Positions 26,497 to 32,558 of a stretch of DNA of 40,648 bases are shown here, one piece after another. The position numbers were made by a program, and so were the translations under genes. The stretch covers positions 1 to 40,648 of the forward strand of contig DATJPE010000040.1 of the NCBI GenBank assembly GCA_035506535.1. The letters are read 5' to 3'. The notes under the pieces are model-generated. The model saw only the letters and a list, made by a program, of their open reading frames with translations. It made no database searches and had not been told where the DNA came from. Position 1 is the first letter of the stretch. Every line of letters starts with the position of its first letter. The stretch is from Actinomycetes bacterium. Its GTDB lineage: Bacteria; Actinomycetota; Actinomycetes; DATJPE01.

Positions 26497-26648
26497 CACC
26501 GCACCGCCAGACCGACCAGCCGGACCGTGAACACGCGCGTGCAGGCCCGACACTCCCAGGCCCCGACGGCGTAGTCCGAGGGCCGCAGGTCCTCGTCGGC
26601 GCAGAACGGGCAGTGGTAGGGCACCACCCGGGTGGCCTCCTCGCTCAC
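26496..26648 (-). CDS. Small zinc-ribbon protein of the sulfite reductase operon
   Basis: The 50-residue protein has two CxxC knuckles, CPFC (near 13-16) and CRAC (near 34-37), with YHCPFCADEDLRP and GAWECRACTRVFTVRLVGL. Similar short proteins sit between sulfite reductase and downstream sulfur genes in many actinobacteria; no function is established. The start GTG overlaps the sir stop (GTGA) and its stop overlaps the siroheme synthase start (TGATG). Such tight coupling suggests a fixed ratio with the reductase. It could act in electron transfer, assembly or regulation. Confidence 0.8.
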   Translation of the reverse strand: MSEEATRVVPYHCPFCADEDLRPSDYAVGAWECRACTRVFTVRLVGLAVR

Positions 26649-28405
26649 CGCAGCACCTCCTCGTCGGCTCGTGCGGCCCACTGCGCGAAGGACTCCCCGG
26701 CCCGGCGTCCCCGGTCGAAGGCCAGCGTGACGCGCTCGACGTAGTCGGGCAGGTCCTCGGCGCTGACCTTGTGGCCGCGCAGCTTGCGGCCGAACCCGGC
26801 GTCGGTGCCGTAGCCCCCGCCGAGGTGCACCTGGAAGCCCTCCACCTGGCGGCCGTCGTCGGTCGTGACGATCTGGCCCTTGAAGCCGAGGTCGGCGGTC
26901 TGGATGCGCGCGCAGGAGTTCGGGCATCCGTTGACGTGGATCGACAGCGGTACGTCGAAGGCGGGCAGGCGCCGCTCCAGCTCCAGGACCGTCGCCGCGG
27001 CCCGGGTCTTGGTCTCGACGATGGCCAGCTTGCAGAACTCGATGCCGGTGCACGCCATCGCCCCGCGCCGGAAGGTGGACGGAGCCGCCTCGAGGCCGAT
27101 CTCGCGCAGCCCGGCCACCAGGGCACCCACGCGATCGCCGGCCACGTCGAGGACGAGCAGCTTCTGCTGGGGGGTGAGCCGCACTCGGTCGCTCCCGGCG
27201 GCCTCGACCACGTCGGCGAGACGGGTCAGGGCCGCCCCGGAGACGCGCCCCACGAGCGGCGTCGCCCCCACGTAGAAGCGCCCGTCCCGCTGCTCGTGGA
27301 CGCCCATGTGGTCGCGCCTGCCGCCCGGCGGCGGGGGCGGGGGCGGGCCGTCGAGCAGCGCGCGACCCAGGTAGTCCTTCTCGAGCACCTCGCGGAAGCG
27401 CTGCGCGCCCCAGTCGGCCACAAGGAACTTCAGGCGCGCCCGTGACCGGAGGCGGCGGTAGCCCCAGTCCCGGAAGACCCCGACGACGCCGGCCCACACC
27501 TCGGCCACCTCGTGCTCGGGGACCCAGGCGCCCAGGCGTCGCGCGAGGTGGGGGTTGGTCGAGAGGCCGCCGCCCACCCACACGTCGAAACCCGGTCCGC
27601 GCTCGGGGTGCACGACGCCGACGAACGCGACGTCGTGGATCTCGTGCGCGACGTCTTGGTGTGGGGAGCCGCTCACCGCGGTCTTGAACTTGCGAGGCAG
27701 GTTCGAGAACGACGGGTCGCCGACCCACGTGTCGACGATGCGACGGATCGCCGAGGATCCATCGACGATCTCGTCGGCCGCCACACCCGCGACTGGCGAG
27801 CCGAGCACGACGCGAGGGGTGTCGCCGCACGCCTCGGTCGTGAGCAGCCCGACCGCCTCGAGGCGCTGCCAGATCGCCGGGACGTCCTCGACGCGCACCC
27901 AGTGAACCTGGATGTTCTGCCGGTCGGTGATGTCGGCGGTGTCGCGTGCGTAGGTCGTGGAGACCTCCGCGATGGCGCGCAGCTGCGCCAGGTCGAGCTG
28001 GCCGCCGTCGATGCGTACCCGCAGCATGAAGAACTCGTCGTCGAGCTCGTGCGGTTCGAGGACGGCGGTACGTCCTCCGTCGATGCCCGGCCGGCGCTGG
28101 GTGTACAGCCCCCACCAGCGGAACCGGCCGCGCAGGTCGGCGGGATCGATCGAGGAGAACCCGCGCTTGCTGTAGATCGTCTCGATCCGCTGGCGCACGT
28201 TCAGGCCGTCGTCGTCCTTCTTGACCCGTTCGTTGGGGTTGAGCGGCTCGAGGTGCCCGAAGGCCCACTGCCCCTCGCCGCGGCGGCGAGGGGAAGCGTC
28301 GGGGTCGCCCTCGCCGCGGCGGCGAGGGGCAGCGTCGGGGTCGCCCTCGCCGCGGCGGCGAGGGGTCGGGGTGGGGACGGCGTCGGGGGAGCTGGCCGTG
28401 GGCAT
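26645..28405 (-). CDS. Ferredoxin-dependent sulfite (or nitrite) reductase
   Basis: The 586-residue siroheme/4Fe-4S enzyme reduces sulfite to sulfide (or nitrite to ammonia) with six electrons. Cluster ligands are C452 and C458 (ACTGIEFC) and C494 and C498 (NGCPNSC). Y78 (TIYSKRGF) and C193 (TEACGDTPR) match the positions cross-linked in the M. tuberculosis enzyme. The gene order with siroheme synthase and a cysteine-rich leader favours assimilatory sulfite reduction. Residues 15-46 are a low-complexity insert made of PRRRGEGDPDA repeats, absent from typical homologues. A run of seven prolines (354-360) lies mid-chain. ATG 28405 has AGGA upstream. Confidence 0.93.
   Translation of the reverse strand: MPTASSPDAVPTPTPRRRGEGDPDAAPRRRGEGDPDASPRRRGEGQWAFGHLEPLNPNERVKKDDDGLNVRQRIETIYSKRGFSSIDPADLRGRFRWWGLYTQRRPGIDGGRTAVLEPHELDDEFFMLRVRIDGGQLDLAQLRAIAEVSTTYARDTADITDRQNIQVHWVRVEDVPAIWQRLEAVGLLTTEACGDTPRVVLGSPVAGVAADEIVDGSSAIRRIVDTWVGDPSFSNLPRKFKTAVSGSPHQDVAHEIHDVAFVGVVHPERGPGFDVWVGGGLSTNPHLARRLGAWVPEHEVAEVWAGVVGVFRDWGYRRLRSRARLKFLVADWGAQRFREVLEKDYLGRALLDGPPPPPPPGGRRDHMGVHEQRDGRFYVGATPLVGRVSGAALTRLADVVEAAGSDRVRLTPQQKLLVLDVAGDRVGALVAGLREIGLEAAPSTFRRGAMACTGIEFCKLAIVETKTRAAATVLELERRLPAFDVPLSIHVNGCPNSCARIQTADLGFKGQIVTTDDGRQVEGFQVHLGGGYGTDAGFGRKLRGHKVSAEDLPDYVERVTLAFDRGRRAGESFAQWAARADEEVLR
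28272..28365. repeat. 36-bp palindrome-bearing tandem repeat inside sir
   Basis: Copies start at 28272, 28308 and 28344, the last partial. Each begins with CCCTCGCCG-cgg-CGGCGAGGG, a 9-bp hairpin. The 36-bp period is 12 codons, so the frame of sir is kept and it encodes PRRRGEGDPDA(A/S) repeats. Confidence 0.9.
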
Positions 28406-28449
28406 GCGTGAGGTCCTTGCGGCTGGCCGGACGTGGGGGCGAGGGCTCC

Positions 28450-28533
28450 TCAGCGGGTCAGACAGCGCATGCCACAAGTGCGCATGAGGTCGACGTGCAG
28501 CCGCACGACGAGACGCTGACCCGGGTCGATCAC
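28450..28533 (-). CDS. Cysteine leader peptide (HVDL type) upstream of sulfite reductase
   Basis: This 27-residue frame ends RLHVDLMRTCGMRCLTR and stops 44 nt before the sir start. Actinobacterial sulfur genes are often preceded by tiny genes with the pattern R-HVDL-x-R and terminal cysteines, annotated as putative leader peptides. The two Cys codons near its end could sense Cys-tRNA supply: ribosome stalling would change folding or coupling before sir. The start is uncertain: GTG 28533 is used here; GTG 28506 and an internal ATG are alternatives. It would mark the sir transcript as starting upstream of 28533. Confidence 0.7.
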   Translation of the reverse strand: MIDPGQRLVVRLHVDLMRTCGMRCLTR

Positions 28534-28614
28534 GCGTACACGGTCCCATCCCCGTGGCGACCGGTCACGTGAGCGTCCAGCATCCGGACGCGTCACGGCC
28601 GGGTCGTGCCGACC

Positions 28615-28620
28615 TAGGCT
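28615..28620 (+). promoter_or_regulatory. -10 box TAGGCT, leaderless promoter of yihY
   Basis: TAGGCT lies 6 nt before the ATG at 28627. The GGGAGG between them abuts the ATG and would only serve the GTG at 28636 as a ribosome site. Confidence 0.5.
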
Positions 28621-28626
28621 GGGAGG

Positions 28627-29643
28627 ATGGCGGACGTGACCGCGCAGGGCTGGAGCGTGCTCGCGCGGGCCTGGGGGCTCGTCCGCGGGACGGTGGCCAT
28701 CGGCTTCCGCTACCGGGTGACCGGGCTGGCCGCCGAGGCCGCGTTCTTCGCCCTTGTGTCGCTGCCACCGCTCGCGCTGGGCGTGCTGGGCGCCATGGGC
28801 CTGATCGCCAGCCACTTGCCGCCGGACACCCTGCAGCAGGTCGAGCAGTCGATCGTCGACGCCGCCGGCACCGTCCTCAACACGACGACGATCAACAACG
28901 TCGTCCGCCCTCTGCTGAACGACGTCGTCAAGGGAGGCGGCCTGGAGGTCACCGCCCTGGGCCTGGTCATCATGCTGTGGTCCGGGTCGCGCTGGCTCAA
29001 CGTCTACGTCGACACGATCACGATCATGTACGGCCTCGACGGGCGGCGGCACTTCCTCAAGACCCGTGCGCTGTCCTTCCTGCTCTACCTGGTGATGCTC
29101 GTCTGCTCGGTCCTCCTGCTGCCGCTGCTGGTCGTGGGGCCGGACCTGCTCGGGCGGCTCTTCCCGGAGGCCGCCGGTGTCATCCGGGTGGCGTACTGGC
29201 CGGTGGTGGTGGCGGTCTCGATCGTGTTCCTGACCTCGCTGTACCACGTGTCGGTGCCTGTTCGGACCCCCTGGCGACGCGACCTCCCCGGTGCCCTGCT
29301 CGCCCTGGTCATCTGGGTCGTGGGCAGCGAGCTGCTGCGGATCTATCTCGACACCTCGGTCGACAGCAACTCCGCCTACGGGTCGCTGGCGGCGCCGATC
29401 GCGGTGCTCTTCTGGCTCTATGTCACCGCCCTCGCCGTCCTCATCGGAGCCGCGCTGAACGCGGTCGTTGACCAGACCTGGCCTCTGGTGCCGACGGTCA
29501 AGGCCCGGCTCGAGGCGGAGGCGCGTACGCCGGTACGTCGGCGCGTCCCCGCCCGCCCCGAGCCGGCTCGGCCGATCGTGACGCCCGAGCGGGCTGCGCC
29601 GGGCGCGGAAAACCCCGTGACGACGGCGGCCGAGCGCGCCTAG
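28627..29643 (+). CDS. YihY/BrkB-family inner membrane protein
   Basis: The 338-residue protein has about six hydrophobic segments in the order of the YihY/BrkB (former RNase BN) family. Early is GLAAEAAFFALVSLPPLALGVLG, then VTALGLVIMLWSGSRW and the conserved VDTITIMYGLDGRR loop. Helices around FLLYLVMLVCSVLLLPLL follow, and AYGSLAAPIAVLFWLYVTALAVLIGA is the family's last helix pair. The proline- and arginine-rich C-terminal tail is cytoplasmic. Its function is unclear (envelope integrity or transport). The start is ATG 28627 if leaderless, or GTG 28636 by ribosome-site spacing. Its TAG stop is part of the next gene's -10 box. Confidence 0.9.
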   Translation: MADVTAQGWSVLARAWGLVRGTVAIGFRYRVTGLAAEAAFFALVSLPPLALGVLGAMGLIASHLPPDTLQQVEQSIVDAAGTVLNTTTINNVVRPLLNDVVKGGGLEVTALGLVIMLWSGSRWLNVYVDTITIMYGLDGRRHFLKTRALSFLLYLVMLVCSVLLLPLLVVGPDLLGRLFPEAAGVIRVAYWPVVVAVSIVFLTSLYHVSVPVRTPWRRDLPGALLALVIWVVGSELLRIYLDTSVDSNSAYGSLAAPIAVLFWLYVTALAVLIGAALNAVVDQTWPLVPTVKARLEAEARTPVRRRVPARPEPARPIVTPERAAPGAENPVTTAAERA

Positions 29644-29646
29644 CGT
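29641..29646 (+). promoter_or_regulatory. -10 box TAGCGT overlapping the yihY stop, promoter of rsgA
   Basis: TAGCGT begins at the yihY stop codon and lies 8 nt before the GTG at 29655, which has no ribosome binding site. Confidence 0.4.
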
Positions 29647-29654
29647 CGCCGGCC

Positions 29655-30656
29655 GTGAGCGGTTTGGAGCGCTACGGCTGGGACCGGGGCTGGGCCGACA
29701 CCCTCCCCGAGGGCACCCGTCCGGCGCGCGTCGTGCGGGCGGACCGGGGGCGGCTGCTCCTGGTGTCTGACGCCGGGGAGGAGGTCGTCGACGCGGTGGC
29801 CGACGCGACGGCCGGTGACTGGGTCGCCCTCGGGCCACCCGCCACCCGGGTGCTCCCGCGCCGCAGCGCCTTGCGACGGGCGTCGGCGTCCGGGCGCTCG
29901 ACCGAGCAGGTCCTGGCCGCCAACGTCGACGTCGTCGCCGTCACCGTCTCGCTTGCGCTCGACCCGAACCTGGCCCGGGTCGAACGCCTGCTCACCCTGG
30001 CCTGGGACAGCGGGGCGGTGCCGGCCGTCGTCCTCACCAAGGCCGACCTGGCTCCCGACGCCGAGGATGTCGCCTCCGACGTGGCCGCCGCCGCCCCGGG
30101 GGTCGCGGTCCTGATCGTCTCCGCCCTCACGGGGCGGGGCCTCGACGAGGTGCGTGCGCTCCTGCCGGCCGGGCGCACCGCTGTCCTCGTCGGGCAGTCG
30201 GGGGTCGGGAAGTCGACGCTGGTCAACGCGCTCGCCGGTGACCAGCTCGTCGCCGTGGCCGGCATCGGCTCCGGCGGCAAGGGCCGGCACACGACCACGT
30301 CGCGCGAGCTGCTCCCGCTGCCCTGGGGGGCCGTGCTCCTCGACACCCCGGGGCTGCGGGGGGTGGGCCTCATCGACGCGGACGAGGGCTTCGCCCGGGC
30401 CTTCCCCGAGATCGAGGAGCTGGCCGAGCAGTGCCGGTTCAACGACTGCGCCCACGCCACCGAGCCCGGCTGCGCGGTCCTGGCCGCGGTCGAGGGCGGC
30501 ACGCTCGCCTGGCGCCGGCTCGAGTCCTGGCGCAAGCTCGAGCGCGAGCTCGCCTACGCCGCGCGCCGGGTGGACGCCCGCCTGGCGGCCGAGGAGCGGG
30601 CGCGCTGGAAGGCGCTCGGCCTCGAGGTACGTCGCTCGGGACGCATCCGCCCCTGA
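29655..30656 (+). CDS. rsgA: Ribosome small subunit-dependent GTPase A
   Basis: This 333-residue circularly permuted GTPase helps late 30S ribosome maturation. An N-terminal OB fold is followed by G4 (VLTKADLA) before G1 (LVGQSGVGKSTLVNAL), then G2 (KGRHTTTSREL) and G3 (LLDTPGLRG), which is the RsgA order. The C-terminal zinc site is CRFNDCAHATEPGC. The chain ends in a basic helical tail. The GTG at 29655 has no ribosome site; a -10 box 8 nt upstream suggests a leaderless mRNA. It follows yihY directly. Confidence 0.95.
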   Translation: MSGLERYGWDRGWADTLPEGTRPARVVRADRGRLLLVSDAGEEVVDAVADATAGDWVALGPPATRVLPRRSALRRASASGRSTEQVLAANVDVVAVTVSLALDPNLARVERLLTLAWDSGAVPAVVLTKADLAPDAEDVASDVAAAAPGVAVLIVSALTGRGLDEVRALLPAGRTAVLVGQSGVGKSTLVNALAGDQLVAVAGIGSGGKGRHTTTSRELLPLPWGAVLLDTPGLRGVGLIDADEGFARAFPEIEELAEQCRFNDCAHATEPGCAVLAAVEGGTLAWRRLESWRKLERELAYAARRVDARLAAEERARWKALGLEVRRSGRIRP

Positions 30657-30742
30657 CCGGGCGAGCCTGCCGTCGTCGTCAGCGCGGAGCGGGTGTGCGG
30701 AGGACGAACGCACGGACGGCGGCAGGGGCAACGGGTCCGAAC

Positions 30743-30762
30743 GGGACCTTGGTACCTGGCCG
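30743..30762 (+). promoter_or_regulatory. DosR/DevR-like box, site 1
   Basis: GGGACCTTGGTACCTGGCCG lies 57 nt before the ATG of the DUF1918-DUF1876 gene. It shares 18 of 20 bases with site 3 (40480) and 16 of 20 with site 2 (32496, minus strand). The core resembles the mycobacterial DevR consensus GGGACTTTNGNCCC. An overlapping inverted repeat GGTCC-gaacg-GGACC (30734-30748) is adjacent. Confidence 0.5.
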
Positions 30763-30819
30763 TCGGCCGCGGAAAGCGCTGAGATCGGTCCGGGAGCAAC
30801 CATGAGGAGGGATCCAGCG

Positions 30820-31305
30820 ATGAAGGCCTCAGTAGGAGACAGGATCGTCATCGCCTCGGCTCGTCTCGACAGCCCCGTCCGTGACGGCCGGGTCGTCGAG
30901 GTGCGGCACGAGGACGGCTCTCCGCCGTACGTCGTCGAGTGGTCGGACACCGGCCAGACCGGGCTGTTCTTCCCCGGCCCCGACGCCTACGTGGTGAGCG
31001 AGAACGAGGGCGCGTCGCCCCCCGAGCCGAGACCGGCACGGCGGGTGCGTTCCTGGAGCGTCCGGATCGACCTCGTGGAGGAGGAGGCGGAGACCACCGC
31101 TCACGCGATCCTGCTCAGCGGGGCGCCGATGAGCCTCGACGCCCAGGGCGCCGCCCATCGTCGGCCTGGCGAGTCCGACGTACCGGAGATCGGTGACGAG
31201 CTCGCGGTCGCGCGTGCGCTTCGGCGTCTCAGCGACCTGCTGCTCGGTGCCGCCGAGACCGACCTGACGGCCGCCGAGGGGCGCGCGGTCAACCTGCCCG
31301 GTTGA
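30820..31305 (+). CDS. DUF1918-DUF1876 fusion protein
   Basis: The 161-residue protein joins two small domains. Residues 1-58 (MKASVGDRIVIASARLDSP ... GLFFPGPDAYVV) are DUF1918, a beta-barrel. Residues about 75-157 (RSWSVRIDLVEEEAETTAHAIL ... DVPEIGDELAVARALRRLSDLLL) are DUF1876, the Rv2632c/Rv1738 family with a fold likened to ribosome hibernation factors. In M. tuberculosis members of both families (Rv0569, Rv1738) are DosR-induced in hypoxia. A short linker rich in Pro and Glu joins them. AGGAGG 8 nt before ATG 30820 sets the start. The 3' end overlaps the convergent glycosyltransferase by 17 bp. A dormancy or ribosome-related role is inferred. Confidence 0.85.
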   Translation: MKASVGDRIVIASARLDSPVRDGRVVEVRHEDGSPPYVVEWSDTGQTGLFFPGPDAYVVSENEGASPPEPRPARRVRSWSVRIDLVEEEAETTAHAILLSGAPMSLDAQGAAHRRPGESDVPEIGDELAVARALRRLSDLLLGAAETDLTAAEGRAVNLPG

Positions 31306-32377
31306 CCTCCGGCTCCACGTGGTCAGCGGGGGGGGCGGGGTCGGGGAGGACCCGGGACCGCCGGTCCTCGCTCACGCGGTGGTACAGCGCCTCGTAGTCG
31401 GCGGCCATCCTGCCCATCGAGAAGCGTCGCTCCGCCGTGGCCCGACACGTCGCACGATCGATGTCCGTCAGGTGGTGCAGCGCTTCGAGCATGCCTTGCT
31501 CGTCGTCGACCAGGAACCCGGTTCGGCCGTGGTCCACGATCTCGGGAGCCGCACCGTACGGCGTGGCCAGCACGGGCGTTCCGCAGGCCATGGCCTCGGC
31601 CATGACCAGGCCGAACGGCTCCGGCCAGCTGATCGGGTTGATCAGCGCATCAGCACCTTGCAGCAGCGCGATCCGCTCGTGGGCCGAGGGCTCCACGAGC
31701 AGGTCGACGTCCGGGCCGAGCACCGGACGCACCGTCTCCTCGTAGTAAGCGTGCTCATCGGGGTCACGCATCTTCGTCACCACCACGAGCCGTCGCCCGG
31801 CCAGGCGGGCGACCTGGATCGCGCGGTGCACGCCCTTGTCGGGGGACATCCGGCCGAGGAAGAGCAGGTAGCCGCCACCACCGGTGCCGAAGCCATACAT
31901 GTCCAGGTCTATCCCGTGGTGGATCACGGCGGCGACGGGCAGTTCCGGCGCGCTCGCGCGCTGGGCGTGCGAGATCGCGACGATCGCCGCTCGCCGGGCG
32001 ACCACCTCGAGCACCACCCGGGCGTTCGCGTCGAAGGTTGCGTGCTGGGTGAGCACGATCGGGCCGTGATGAGGCAAGGCGGACGCCACGAGGGGGCCGA
32101 TCGTGGTGTGGTCGTGCACGACGTCGACGTCGGCGAGGGCCTGGTAGGCCGCCACGGTGTGTACCGCCTCGGCGAGGGTGCCGCCCATCGGCACCACCCC
32201 GGTGGGGTAGTGCCAGGCGCGAGGCACCGGGCAGGTCGACTCCTCGACCGTGAACAGGGTCACCTCGTGCCCGCGTGCGGCGAGCGCCCGCGCCAGGCAG
32301 TCGACGACCTCCTCGGTGCCCCCGTAGCGCCCGGGCGGAACGGGGACCCAGGGCGGTGCGATCAAGCCGATCCGCAT
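31289..32377 (-). CDS. Glycosyltransferase family 4 protein
   Basis: The 362-residue GT-B enzyme starts MRIGLIAPPWVPVPPGRYGGTEEVVDCLARAL, where GGTE is the acceptor-side loop. The donor domain has LFLGRMSPDKG and the E-x7-E motif region EPFGLVMAEAMACGTPVLATPYGAAPEI. It retains the nucleotide-sugar stereochemistry. The substrate is not known; its place beside a GH65 and a debranching-type enzyme suggests an alpha-glucan or disaccharide. The ribosome site GGGAGG upstream supports ATG 32377. It is divergent from the GH65 operon over 181 nt that hold two box-like motifs. Confidence 0.92.
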   Translation of the reverse strand: MRIGLIAPPWVPVPPGRYGGTEEVVDCLARALAARGHEVTLFTVEESTCPVPRAWHYPTGVVPMGGTLAEAVHTVAAYQALADVDVVHDHTTIGPLVASALPHHGPIVLTQHATFDANARVVLEVVARRAAIVAISHAQRASAPELPVAAVIHHGIDLDMYGFGTGGGGYLLFLGRMSPDKGVHRAIQVARLAGRRLVVVTKMRDPDEHAYYEETVRPVLGPDVDLLVEPSAHERIALLQGADALINPISWPEPFGLVMAEAMACGTPVLATPYGAAPEIVDHGRTGFLVDDEQGMLEALHHLTDIDRATCRATAERRFSMGRMAADYEALYHRVSEDRRSRVLPDPAPPADHVEPEVNRAG

Positions 32378-32476
32378 GGCCCACCTCCCCGATCCTGACG
32401 CCGGCGCCCTGAGTGGCCGCCTGCCGCAGCACCACGATGCACCCCGTCCTCCCATGCAAGCCGACCCCCGCGGTCG

Positions 32477-32522
32477 CGGCGAGGGGCAAAGGTCCCCTCA
32501 CCGATCCGGGGACCATGGGCTC
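32477..32522. promoter_or_regulatory. DosR/DevR-like box pair, site 2, in a divergent promoter region
   Basis: On the minus strand 32496-32477 reads GGGACCTTTGCCCCTCGCCG, 16 of 20 identical to site 1. A second weaker match, GGGACCATGGGCTC, is on the plus strand at 32509-32522. They lie between the glycosyltransferase (start 32377) and the GH65 operon (start 32559) and could serve either or both. Confidence 0.45.
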
Positions 32523-32558
32523 TGGACGTACTCGCCGGTCCGCGTCCAGCGTGGGGGA

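Noticed and set aside
28272-28365. Possible CRISPR or promoter repeats before sir
   Set aside because: The repeats are contiguous, in frame and translated; there are no spacers.
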